Assembly (NCBI RefSeq): GCF_000009765.2
Contig: NC_003155.5
Location: 744,001-808,000, forward strand
Length of the DNA stretch: 64,000 bases
Source: Streptomyces avermitilis MA-4680 = NBRC 14893
GTDB taxonomy: Bacteria; Actinomycetota; Actinomycetes; Streptomycetales; Streptomycetaceae
Reading direction: 5' to 3'
The notes beneath the pieces were generated by a model. That model saw only the letters and a list, made by a program, of their open reading frames with translations. It did no database searches and was not told where the DNA came from. A program made the position numbers and the translations under genes. Shown here piece after piece: positions 42,916 through 51,454 of this stretch; position 1 is the stretch's first letter, and every line of letters begins with the position of its first letter.

Positions 42916-43077
42916 CCCACCCGGCCGGCGTGGCGTTCACCCAGGTCAGCCCTCGGAGCCCGCCCTTGAGCCCCAAGCTTCCCAAGCTAGGGGCTGCTTG
43001 CCATGGCCAGAGAGACTATGAAACTGGCAGTCCTCTGGGCCGGAACGAGATACCCGAAAGTGAAGGCATGAGCAGGG

Positions 43078-43539
43078 TCAGGAGCGAACCACTCGACCGA
43101 CCGTGTCAACCACTGCTCCCGCGGAAGCACGCACTCGCGCTGCGCGGGTGGCCAGGTCTTCTTCATCAGCGGCATAGTGCAGTGTGAAAGTGGCGTCAGC
43201 CAATTCTGCGAGCCGCTCGCGTATCTCAGCATTGTCCGTGAGCAGTTGCACCTCGGCCAAAGCTGCGATCACTCCCGAGCGAGCCTCCAGGGCGGCGGCC
43301 TCCGCTGCATCCTTCTCGGGAACATCAGCGTCGCGTCTCCCCCACCGGTTGTACTGGAGACGGCGGAATGAGGTCTCGCAGGCGAGTAAACGAGCAGTCG
43401 CTTGGCGCAGTTCGCGCCGTGTCTCAGCATTTAGCGCACCGGCATGGAGTCGTTCGGCTGCACGGGTTTGGAGGACATGCGAGACCACGACGCCAAGCAG
43501 AGTTCCAATGACCGCAACGACACCCGTCAAGGACTCCAC
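43078..43539 (-). CDS. Hypothetical membrane-anchored helical protein (paralogue B)
   Basis: 153 aa from GTG 43539 with GGGGGAGG upstream; the frame extends to 43608 but without an RBS. N-terminal helix (LTGVVAVIGTLLGVVVSHVL), then QTRAAERLHAGALNAETRRE and a helical body. It is paralogous to the product at 42451-42915 and convergent with it. Function unknown; membrane-tethered coiled-coil architecture. Confidence 0.65.
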   Translation of the reverse strand: MESLTGVVAVIGTLLGVVVSHVLQTRAAERLHAGALNAETRRELRQATARLLACETSFRRLQYNRWGRRDADVPEKDAAEAAALEARSGVIAALAEVQLLTDNAEIRERLAELADATFTLHYAADEEDLATRAARVRASAGAVVDTVGRVVRS

Positions 43540-43777
43540 CTCGCGGCCTCCCCCATAGTCAACTGGTATCTGCCTGCCCAGCACGACGCCTGTCCAAAGA
43601 TCTGCCACCCGCCTGAACGGTCTCGTCGTTGTGCCATGGCCCTACCGCCGAAGCCGATCCCGACCGATCAGCGTAGAGCTGCGGACCGGATGGTGGGATC
43701 GGTGTTCGACTACAGGTCATCAGAACAGCTTGGGAACGATGCGGCTCGTGCCATGTCCGTGCCAGAAGGTTCGGCCC

Positions 43778-44002
43778 ATGGTGACTGCCACTGTCCGTGA
43801 GTGGCCCGACGAGAAAGGGTGGGGCGTGCTCGACTCCCCCAAGACTCCCGGCGGCTGCATCGGCCACACTCCGACATACAGATGACTGAGTTCCGCACCC
43901 TGGCGCCCTGACAGCGAGTGAACCTCGTGTGGGAAGCCTCCGGCTTCAAACAGGACGGGCACGGCTGCCCCGCGGTGAGCATCGTGCCTAGACCTGCCTG
44001 AC
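43778..44002 (+). pseudogene. Cold-shock-like domain protein, broken
   Basis: MVTATVREWPDEKGWGVLDS, PKTPGGCIGH begins like Streptomyces cold-shock-type proteins. A frameshift follows near 43870, after which FRTLAP, an in-frame TGA, and then VNLVWEASGFKQDGHGCPAV, SIVPRPA complete the fold. At least one frameshift and one nonsense codon break it. Confidence 0.65.
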
Positions 44003-44126
44003 ATCCACACCTGACTGTGAGGATGTAAATGGCGCCGTCCGAGGGGCCTGACCCTCCATCTGACCGACGCTTGCTGTCCTGTTGATGATTTGTCGGCCGC
44101 TTCGGGCGGTGCCGCCCTGCACGCGG

Positions 44127-44200
44127 CCGGTCGGGCGTTTGTGACCTCATAGGAGCCCGGCCAAAGGTCCCATCACAGTCTTGTCCTCCCGCCCGACCGG
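44127..44200 (+). ncRNA. Probable IS110 bridge RNA core
   Basis: The non-coding stretch upstream of the IS110 transposase folds strongly. CCGGTCGGGCG (44127-44137) pairs perfectly with CGCCCGACCGG (44190-44200), and nested TGTGA/TCACA (44140-44144 with 44173-44177) or alternatively GACCT/AGGTC (44143-44147 with 44165-44169) pair inside. The loop carries ATAGGAGC (44149-44156), repeated exactly just past the transposase (45318-45325). IS110 elements encode a bridge RNA with guide loops here. The true RNA ends are unknown and probably extend further. Confidence 0.5.
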
Positions 44201-44247
44201 CGCGTGCCATCCCCTCATGCGCCGCACGGAAGGACAGCATCCTCAGC

Positions 44248-45312
44248 ATGGCAGACGAGACAGCGGTGATCGGCGGCGTCGACACCCACACCGACTTCAA
44301 CCAGGCCGCCGTGATCGATCCCATCGGCAGGCACCTTGCCACCCAGGCCTTTCCCACCACCCCCGACGGCTATCACCGGCTGCTGGGCTGGCTCTGCTCC
44401 CACGGAGAGGTGATCGCCGTCGGCGTCGAGGGAACCGGGGCCTACGGCAGCGAACTCGCCCGGTACCTGCAGGACAGCCAGATCACCGTCATCGAGGTGG
44501 ACCGCCCCGACCGCCGGGCCCGCAGGGCAGGCGGCAAGTCCGACCCCATTGACGCCTACGCCGCCGCAACCGCCGTCCTCACCGGCCGAGCCGGCGGGAT
44601 CCCCAAAGCCCGCGACGGCATCGTGGAGGCCATACGCACCCTGCGCGTGGTCCGTCGCTCAGCCGTCAAGGCCCGCACCCAGATCATCAACCAGATCCGC
44701 AGCCTCATCATCACCGCGCCCGGCGAGGTCCGCGAACAGTTGCGCACCCTGCCCCCTGCCCAGCTGATCAAGCATCTGGCCCGCTCCCGCCCCGGCACGC
44801 AGACCAGCGAACCCGCCTGCGCGGCCAAGATCGCCCTGCGGCGCCTCGCCCGCCGTCACCAATACCTGACCGCGGAGATCAACGATGCCGATGCCGAGCT
44901 GCAGACACTGATGACCGAAGCAGCACCTGAGCTGGTCGCATTACCCGGCGTGGGGATCGAGACCGCCGCCCAGCTTCTGATCACCGCAAGCGACAACCCC
45001 GAACGGCTCGCCTCGGAAGCGTCCTTCGCCCACCTGTGCGCAGCGGCACCAGTCCCGGCCAGTTCGGGCCGCACCAACAGGCACCGCCTCAATCGCGGTG
45101 GCGACCGCCGGGCCAACCACGCACTCCACATGATCGCGCTGGTCCGCATGCGCTACGACCAACGCACCCAGGCATACGTCGCCCGCCGCACCGCCGAAGG
45201 CATGTCCAAGAAGGACATCCTGCGCTGCCTCAAACGCTTCATCGCCCGTGAGGTCTACAAGTACCTCACCTACCAACACACCCCATCGAAGCCGCTCATC
45301 CCAACCGCTTGA
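44248..45312 (+). CDS. IS110 family transposase
   Basis: 354 aa, intact. The N-terminal DEDD RuvC-like domain (VIGGVDTHTDFNQAAVIDPI, GVEGTGAYGSELARYLQ, VDRPDRRARRAGGKSDPIDA) and C-terminal transposase_20 domain with the Ser recombinase-like motif (ELVALPGVGIETAAQLL, SFAHLCAAAPVPASSGRTNR) are complete. It is the only complete transposase in the window. Confidence 0.93.
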   Translation: MADETAVIGGVDTHTDFNQAAVIDPIGRHLATQAFPTTPDGYHRLLGWLCSHGEVIAVGVEGTGAYGSELARYLQDSQITVIEVDRPDRRARRAGGKSDPIDAYAAATAVLTGRAGGIPKARDGIVEAIRTLRVVRRSAVKARTQIINQIRSLIITAPGEVREQLRTLPPAQLIKHLARSRPGTQTSEPACAAKIALRRLARRHQYLTAEINDADAELQTLMTEAAPELVALPGVGIETAAQLLITASDNPERLASEASFAHLCAAAPVPASSGRTNRHRLNRGGDRRANHALHMIALVRMRYDQRTQAYVARRTAEGMSKKDILRCLKRFIAREVYKYLTYQHTPSKPLIPTA

Positions 45313-45325
45313 CGCCTATAGGAGC

Positions 45326-45497
45326 TTCATCAACGACAGCGCACGACCACGGTCCCCAGCGATTCACTGTGCCACCGCACCCCCTGCCCCGCGCCACACG
45401 GCCCCTGCCGGGTCGGCTCGGGCTCTTGATCACGCTCGATCCCAGACCGGGCGGCCACCGGCCAAACCCACTCCACCGACCTCACGGCACTCCTTCA
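45326..45497. other. Intergenic
   Basis: No gene is seen between the IS110 right flank and the end of the enoyl-CoA hydratase gene. Confidence 0.4.
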
Positions 45498-46337
45498 TCA
45501 GTCGACGGCCTTCAAGTGGCCCAGGGCATCTCCGAGGTCGAGTTCGGTGGCACCACGGGTCTGGAAGCCCTGCTTGAACAGCTCAGCCGTGCGCTGCTGT
45601 ACTTTCTCGCCTCGGACGAGTTGTTGGAACAGCGCGGCGTCCGCGCGTACTTCGGCAGGAGCCGGCAGGCTGATGGCGTTGATCGCCGACTTGGCTGCGA
45701 TCAGCGCATCGCGGGGGAAACCGCTCATGCGCGCGGCGATGCCTGCTACGAACTCGTCCAGTTCGGCGTCAGGGACCGCACGATTGACCCATCCATAGCG
45801 TTCGGCGAGGTCGGCGTCGAAGTCCGACGACGTCAGCACGGCTTCGAGTGCACGGCCCCGGCCCAGCAGACGGGTGAGGTGCTGGATCGCGCCCGCGCCG
45901 GGGGGTGCTCCGATTCCCACTTCCGGCTGGCCCAGGATGGCGTTCTCCCGGGAAGCGAAGCGCATGTCGCAGGCAAGGAGAAACTCACTGCCCGCTCCCC
46001 GGGCACGGCCGCGCAGCTTTGCGATGGTGACAGCCGGGAGCTGGCTCAGCTTGCGGAACAGCATTCCCAGGGAGGCATCGCCGGGGCCTCCCGCCTTCGC
46101 GGCCTCAGCGGTGTACTCGGGGACTTTCGTCATGTCGACGTGCGGGAAGAAGAAGTCGGCGTCCGCACTGTCGAAGATCACCACGCGTGGGGCGGTCGGG
46201 TGGGCCAGTTCCTCGAGCAGTGCGACCAGGTCCCGCACGACCTCGGGACCGATGAGGTTCATCGGCGGCGCGTTGAACGTGGCAGACAGGACGGTGCCAT
46301 CCAGCCTGGCCTTGATGGTTTCGTACGAGGCGGTCAT
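45498..46337 (-). CDS. Enoyl-CoA hydratase/isomerase family protein
   Basis: 279 aa from ATG 46337 with AGGAGG upstream; ATG 46355 is less likely. Crotonase fold: VLSATFNAPPMNLIGPEVVR, RVVIFDSADADFFFPHVDMT, LRGRARGAGSEFLLACDMRF with the oxyanion Gly pair and a Glu/Ser site, and GQPEVGIGAPPGAGAIQHL. The substrate is unknown. No fatty acid genes are adjacent. Confidence 0.88.
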   Translation of the reverse strand: MTASYETIKARLDGTVLSATFNAPPMNLIGPEVVRDLVALLEELAHPTAPRVVIFDSADADFFFPHVDMTKVPEYTAEAAKAGGPGDASLGMLFRKLSQLPAVTIAKLRGRARGAGSEFLLACDMRFASRENAILGQPEVGIGAPPGAGAIQHLTRLLGRGRALEAVLTSSDFDADLAERYGWVNRAVPDAELDEFVAGIAARMSGFPRDALIAAKSAINAISLPAPAEVRADAALFQQLVRGEKVQQRTAELFKQGFQTRGATELDLGDALGHLKAVD

Positions 46338-46842
46338 CTTCGGTCCTCCTGTCATCGCTCAGCCCCGTCCTCCTCGTGGACGCGGCGCAGGGTGATGTCG
46401 TGGGATTCGGCGACCGCGACGACCTGGAACGGAGACCGTGACCAGGCCGAAGCTCATCGCCTCGCGCCAGATCGCTCGGGACTTGAAGCGAGCCTTTCGC
46501 CCGGGTTTGCCATGCTATGGCGACCCTCGTCAGTGGGCTCCCCGGATGGTTCCGGACCGAGCTGGAATCGAACATCTGCCCGATGCGTGTCCGACAGGTC
46601 GCTATGGGTTCGCCGCGGCACCGTTGCACCGTCGTCACAGGTCAGACCGGAATCCGAGTGCAGAAGCGCAGTGATCCCAAGCTCGGAGCGCGCGTTCGAT
46701 TGCCGTCACTCGCTCCAAGGACGAAGGCCCAGGCCCGATTCGCGGCCAGCTTGCGGGCCCCGATCTCCTGATGACCGTAACTGTGCGGTGGTTTCAGTCT
46801 TGGACGACGAAGCGGCAGGCCAGAGGGCTGATTCGCGGGGCC
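46338..46842. other. Intergenic with tRNA-like 3' fragment
   Basis: About 500 bp without a gene. Around 46560-46600 there is an arm-like ATGTTCGATTCCAGC on the minus strand, and at 46689-46717 a tRNA 3'-end-like sequence on the plus strand. Confidence 0.4.
46689..46717 (+). repeat. tRNA 3'-end-like fragment, possible attachment-site scar
   Basis: GCGCGTTCGATTGCCGTCAC, then TCGCTCCA resembles the T-loop and CCA end of a tRNA gene, but the T-stem no longer pairs and the 5' two-thirds are absent. Integrated elements leave such 3' tRNA copies. No integrase is adjacent. Confidence 0.35.
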
Positions 46843-47451
46843 CTAGCGCAGTACAACCTCGCCCGCGTGGACGGCGCGCATGGCGCGCTCGACAGTCTCC
46901 TGGTTTTCGCCCACCGGAGCCACGTAGCCGATGACGTCGCGCGCGGCATCCTCCCCGAGCATTCGGGTGATCACCCACGTGGCGAGATACTGGGACGCCA
47001 GGCAACCGCCCGCCGTAGCGATGTTCCCCTCGGCGTGGAACGGCGCGTCCAGCACGGTGACGTCGCGGGCCTCCACAAAGGGTCGGCTCTTCATGTCCGT
47101 GCAAGCCGGCATGCCATCCAGCAACCCGAGCCGGGCGAGCACCAGCGCGCCGGAGCACTGCGCACCGATCAGCTGTCGCGAAGGGTCGAGCGGCAGCCTG
47201 GAGATCAGCCGGTCGTCGGCGACCACCTCTCGCGCCTTCACCCCGCTGCCGATCAGTACGACGTCGGCTTCGGTCACGAACTCCATCGGGCGCTGCCCGG
47301 TCACGTCGACGCCGTTCATGGACGTGACCACCGGCGTCGGTGTCGTGATGAAGGCCTCCAAGCCGTCCTTTCGACACCGGTTGATCAGCGCGGAGGCGAT
47401 GAAGCTGTCGAGCTCGTTGAATCCATCAAAGGTGACCACGGCTACCTGCAT
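46843..47451 (-). CDS. DJ-1/PfpI family protein
   Basis: 202 aa, complete. DJ-1 fold with MQVAVVTFDGFNELDSFIAS (acidic active-site residue), VVLIGSGVKAREV, the nucleophile elbow IGAQCSGALVLARLGLLDG with Cys, and GGCLASQYLATWVITRMLGE. It is the only DJ-1 member in the window with an intact catalytic segment in frame. Function in this context is unknown; isonitrile hydratase and glyoxalase III are relatives. Confidence 0.85.
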   Translation of the reverse strand: MQVAVVTFDGFNELDSFIASALINRCRKDGLEAFITTPTPVVTSMNGVDVTGQRPMEFVTEADVVLIGSGVKAREVVADDRLISRLPLDPSRQLIGAQCSGALVLARLGLLDGMPACTDMKSRPFVEARDVTVLDAPFHAEGNIATAGGCLASQYLATWVITRMLGEDAARDVIGYVAPVGENQETVERAMRAVHAGEVVLR

Positions 47452-47834
47452 GGCATCTCCTCAAAGCACGGCAATGGCGTGCAGTCTCTCAGAGCGCTGT
47501 GCCCAGGTCGCAGGCCAATTGTCAGTCGGTGGCTCATCTGTCGGTGCCGCAGTCGCCGAGTCGCCCCTGGACCGGTTGATGGCCGAGATGGAGGCATCGA
47601 GGCTGGACCTGGACCGTGTCGCCGGTTCGGTAAGGCCGAAGGGCGAAGCCGGGCTCGTTTGAAAGGTGAGTGCGGTACAGCAGCGAAGTACAGCGACCCA
47701 GCTGATCCTGGGGACCACCACGAGCCGCTGGCGCCCCTTTGACCAGGCTGGGAGACCTAGGAGACCGCGCTGCCCGCGGCTCGCATCGAGGGGGCCAGGT
47801 CGGGCCAGAACCTTCTCGTCCCCCAGGGCGTCTG
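47452..47834. other. Intergenic and degenerate
   Basis: A short plus-strand tail (SPLDRLMAEMEASRLDLDRV, ending 47662) looks like the end of a lost gene. Nothing else is assignable. Confidence 0.35.
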
Positions 47835-48085
47835 GAGAGCTCGCACCGCTGGACCTCGGTCAGCAGCGGGCGGGCCCCGGCCGCGCCCGTCGAGGCCAGC
47901 GCCGCCGTCCCGCCGGCCGCAAGGGCGCGGCGCCACCGGTCGGCCGCCATCTTCGCCACCCGGAAACGCCGTGCCACCTGCTCGTCGCTCTCACCAGCGG
48001 CGATGAACTCCGCCGCGGCCATGCGCACCTGCTCGCGCCGGTCCCTGACCGCGGCATCGAGCCCACCACCCTGTGCGTACCTCAC
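47835..48085 (-). pseudogene. IS630-type transposase N-terminal remnant
   Basis: VRYAQGGGLDAAVRDRREQV, MAAAEFIAAGESDEQVARRF, VAKMAADRWRRALAAGG is the helix-turn-helix start of Streptomyces IS630-family transposases. The frame degenerates after ~85 residues and the DDE domain is missing. Confidence 0.6.
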
Positions 48086-48235
48086 ACATACGACGCACCG
48101 CACACCGCACACCGCAGCACGTCACAGCAGAGCGCGACCCTGGCGCAACACCCAAGGGGAACTCTCCAGCAGTTCCAGGAGGGGGTCACTGCCAAGTCCC
48201 GCCAACCCGCGTGGCCACCCAAGCAATGCCCAGGG

Positions 48236-48523
48236 TCAGAGGCGAACGGTCATTTCTACGGTGACCTCGTCCCCTGTCGAAAGACCCTGTGGTTTGCGCA
48301 CGGCCTGTTTGATCGGGAGCAGGTACTCGCCGTCCTTCGGGAAGAGTGACGTCGCAAAGGCGATCTCACCGATCCGGGCCTCAACAGGAACAACGCCCCA
48401 CCCGTACGTGGCCATCGACGCTACCTCCCGTATGTCGGCAGACTGCTCCTCCGGTACAGGGACGAAGTAGAACGGGGAAGGCCCGCGCCATTCGATCACA
48501 TGGCTGGAGAAGACGACGTCCAT
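48236..48523 (-). CDS. DUF1905 domain protein
   Basis: 95 aa from ATG 48523. DUF1905 pattern: FSSHVIEWRGPSPFYFVPVP, EEQSADIREVASMATYGWGV, PVEARIGEIAFATSLFPKDG, YLLPIKQAVRKPQGLSTGDE. A small beta-barrel protein of unknown function. A weak RBS and an in-frame upstream GTG leave the start open. The frame is continuous with the DUF6228 remnant upstream. Confidence 0.75.
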   Translation of the reverse strand: MDVVFSSHVIEWRGPSPFYFVPVPEEQSADIREVASMATYGWGVVPVEARIGEIAFATSLFPKDGEYLLPIKQAVRKPQGLSTGDEVTVEMTVRL

Positions 48524-48559
48524 AGGGCCGGTCCGTTCCACGAGGAGTGCTGAATCCCA

Positions 48560-48945
48560 CTGAGCGTACAAGCGGTGCCACCTCGTGGACGCAGATCCAG
48601 TCCCGCCGCGAAAGAGGCCGGACCGCAGGGGCCAGCTCAAGAACACATGACCACCAGGGCCGAAGGTCGCCGTCACGACCAGATGGTTGTTGACTCAGAC
48701 CCGCTCACCCTCCCAACCGCGGAAGTCGCGCGCGAGGCCATCGAAGAACCCGCCCATGTCATCCCAGACGGTGGCGGTCACCGTGTCGAACCGTGCACGC
48801 ACACCGTCAGCAACGGCCTCCACAGCGAAGGCGACCTCGTACTCATCCGCACGCGACCAGTCGAACAACCTGACAGTGGACGCCAAGGCCCACGCCCTTG
48901 AACGACGAGCTCGATCTGTCCTCCACTCACCTCGATCAGAGTCAC
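48560..48945 (-). pseudogene. DUF6228-like gene with frameshift and nonsense codon
   Basis: The true N-terminus (VTLIEVSGGQIELVVQGRGP, GTG 48945) is in one frame. After a shift near 48860 the next frame gives DWSRADEYEVAFAVEAVADG, TATVWDDMGGFFDGLARDFR, WEGERV, an in-frame TGA (48695-48697), then NNHLVVTATFGPGGHVFLSW, PLRSGLFRG in the same frame. The C-terminus is replaced by sequence running into the DUF1905 gene. Confidence 0.65.
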
Positions 48946-49191
48946 CCGTCGAAGGATGCGGACGCCAACCAGCCGACGTCATCACCGTTCCGAGGCGCCC
49001 GAACGTTGCTACTTCTCCTCAACGCACTTGCCTCACACGTATCCGAGGGGTCGTCAGGCAGTGCAGCGACCGCCCATTCAGCTCCCTGTAGCTGCCTGCA
49101 TTTGCCTCACATGTATCTGGAGGGCCGTAATGTCCGAGCCCGCTGATAGTGTGCCGCGTTCGGCCGAAAAGATCACGAGAGGACGGCAGCC
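48946..49191. other. Intergenic
   Basis: TTGCCTCACACGTATCCGAG (~49027) and TTGCCTCACATGTATCTGGA (~49101) are a close 20-bp direct repeat upstream of the Imm49 gene, possibly a regulatory site. Confidence 0.4.
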
Positions 49192-50145
49192 GTGCAGGAA
49201 GTGACGCGCCATGAGGTCAGCGGACAGCACATAGCCCACGCGCTCGACGACATCAGCCGGCGGACCCGGCGGCGGTGGCATGGGATGCGCTATGACGACC
49301 CGTCCCTGGAGAAGTTGCAGGAGATGCGTGATGAGCTCCTCGACCACATCGCCGCCCGTACCGTGGAGGACCCCGCGCTCGACGAGTCATCTCGAGCGGC
49401 ACTGCGGACCGCGGCGGAGTGCTCCCTGGGGGTTCTGAGCGTTGGCTGCTTCCCCGACGGCGACCAGGAGATCGTCTTCCCGCTCATCGGCGAGAGGCTC
49501 GGCAGCGAGGACATCGCCTTCGGTGACGTCGTAGAGCAGGCCCCCACGGCCGGAACGTGGGTTGACACGTTTGCAATATGTCTGGTCAGTGGCCTGGTGT
49601 GGGACTGGCAGCGGGTGATCGGTCTGCTGCTGCGGGAGGACTACGCGCCCGCGATCCGCGACGGGGTGCCGTACTCGAAGCTGAACTCGGCGTCGGATCC
49701 GGCGGACCTGGCTGCGATGGACGCACTGTGCGGCTACCTGACCCAGGCGCAGGGGCACCTGCCCCGCGACTGGCCCACCGTGCCCCTGTGCAAGCCGGAC
49801 ACCGACGAGCGCGCAGAGGCGGCCCGGAAACTGGACGCAGCCGGCCCCCTGACATCGGACCAGCGCCTCCTTCGTGTACTCCTCGAAGATGACCAGCACG
49901 CCTTTGAGCAGACTCTCGTGGCCCATCTCAGCGAGCACCGGGAGAGCGTGGGATCCGATCCCGCCCCCAGGACTCTGCTGCCGGTCGGCGCCCTTGCTCT
50001 GACCGCTCTGGCGGTCCAAGTGCACGGCTGGGAGCTGGACGTTCGGTCCGGCTATCTGCCGCACGGCATGCTTGGTTCCCCGGACACCCTGCGCCGAGCG
50101 GCGGACGCCGGCGGGAACGACCTGGGCCACTGGACCGCCAAGTAG
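49192..50145 (+). CDS. Immunity 49 (Imm49) family protein
   Basis: 317 aa, GTG start with GAGGACGG upstream. Imm49 pattern: SLEKLQEMRDELLDHIAART, AALRTAAECSLGVLSVGCFP, then TFAICLVSGLVWDWQRVIGL, YAPAIRDGVPYSKLNSASDP. Imm49 proteins neutralise toxins of polymorphic toxin systems. No toxin gene is next to it, so it may be an orphan immunity gene. Confidence 0.8.
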   Translation: MQEVTRHEVSGQHIAHALDDISRRTRRRWHGMRYDDPSLEKLQEMRDELLDHIAARTVEDPALDESSRAALRTAAECSLGVLSVGCFPDGDQEIVFPLIGERLGSEDIAFGDVVEQAPTAGTWVDTFAICLVSGLVWDWQRVIGLLLREDYAPAIRDGVPYSKLNSASDPADLAAMDALCGYLTQAQGHLPRDWPTVPLCKPDTDERAEAARKLDAAGPLTSDQRLLRVLLEDDQHAFEQTLVAHLSEHRESVGSDPAPRTLLPVGALALTALAVQVHGWELDVRSGYLPHGMLGSPDTLRRAADAGGNDLGHWTAK

Positions 50146-50748
50146 CCCGTTCGACCGCTACGTCGGCAGGCCAGCGAACAGACGTGCGGGTTCCGTTTCC
50201 GCCTCACCCCCAGGTGAGGACCCCCTTGCCCGGCCCTGCCGTCCGCTACGGATGGCAGGGCCCGCCGCACCTCCCGGCTCCCCACGGGAGGCATGCGGCT
50301 GCCCGGACCCGGCTGCGGAGAGCGTCCGCCAGCCGCCGCCGGGACCCGTGACCGGCGCGATGGCCGCGACCTCCCGCCCGCACGGCTCACCGTCCCTGCA
50401 CCGTGAGACTACGGCCGGTGGTGGGCCTCCCAGGCGCAGCACTGCGCTCCGAACTACTCCTGGCCTTCAGCCAGAAGGTCTTGGGGCCGCCGCAGGTGCA
50501 GCCCAGAATGTGCACGCCCTCCTGTTTGTAGCTGTCCACGTCATGGGGTGCGGTCTCCGAAAAATCCGTGCAGCAGCACCAGCGGCAGTCCACTGCCCAC
50601 GGTCTCGAAGGCGACCTGTACTCCGTCGCCGCCGGTGACCTGCATGCCCACTCATCCCCGGACGCAACAGGAGTTGCCCGGTGGAAGTACATGCGCCGGC
50701 CCGTCTCCGTCAGCCGCCCCAAGGAGGTTCGGAAGAGGCACTCGGTGA
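50146..50748. other. No intact gene
   Basis: About 600 bp. It may include the decayed 3' end of the protein kinase pseudogene (minus strand). The other frames are not coding-like. Confidence 0.4.
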
Positions 50749-51430
50749 TCAGCGCCGCCAGGACGGGCGGAGCTGTGGTGAGGGGCGGACGGGCCCGTGC
50801 AGGTGCTGGTCGTGGTAGTCGTGCTCGTACGGTCCTGTGAAGGGCGGGGTTTCCTCCAGGAGCTCGTACGCCACAACTCCCGGGGCGTAGATGTCGCTGG
50901 CGCTGGCGGCCCGCTGGTTATTCCAGCGTTCGGGGGCCATGTACGCGAGGGTGCCCGCGAGTTTGAGGGTGTGCTTCGCGATGGTGGCTTCGGCGTAGCG
51001 GGCGATCCCGAAGTCGGCGAGGCACCGGCGGCCACCGAGCAGCAGGATGTTCTCCGGCTTGAGGTCGCGGTGGACGATCTCGCGGTCCTTGAGGTCGGCG
51101 AGTGCTTCGGCGACGTCGGACAGGACGGCGACCGCCTCGTTGAGGGGCAGCCGGCCGTGCTCCTGGAGGTGGTAGCGCAGGGACTTCTCGGCACGGACAT
51201 CACCAGCGCCCACTGGTCGTGCTCGCCGCTGTCGATGACCGACCGGCACGACGTTGCGGACGCCGTCCAGGTTGGTGAACAGCAACTCGCGCCTGGCGCC
51301 CGGCGCCAGTGGGCCCTAGCTTCACCTCCGCCTTCTCGCCGACGGTGTTCTCCGCTTCGAACACGGCGCCGCAGCCGCCGCCCCCGATGCCGGCGCCGAC
51401 GGCCCAGTCCTCATTCAGTGCCAGTCTCAT
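50749..51430 (-). pseudogene. Serine/threonine protein kinase, frameshifted
   Basis: The glycine loop (ALNEDWAVGAGIGGGGCGAV, start ATG 51430) is in one frame. The remaining kinase core is in another: EALADLKDREIVHRDLKPEN (catalytic loop HRD), CLADFGIARY (DFG), GTLAYMAPERW (APE), SDIYAPGVVAYELL. The N-lobe between them is scrambled and the C-terminal effector region is lost. Confidence 0.72.
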
Positions 51431-51454
51431 GGGGCGCGCTGTCTCCATCGTCAA

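Larger units (their letters stand above)
44127..45325 (+). mobile_element. IS110 family insertion sequence
   Basis: Consists of the structured upstream region, the transposase and a short right flank. IS110 elements lack inverted repeats, so ends are not directly visible. The right end is placed at the ATAGGAGC copy (45318-45325); the left end lies at or upstream of 44127. Confidence 0.6.
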
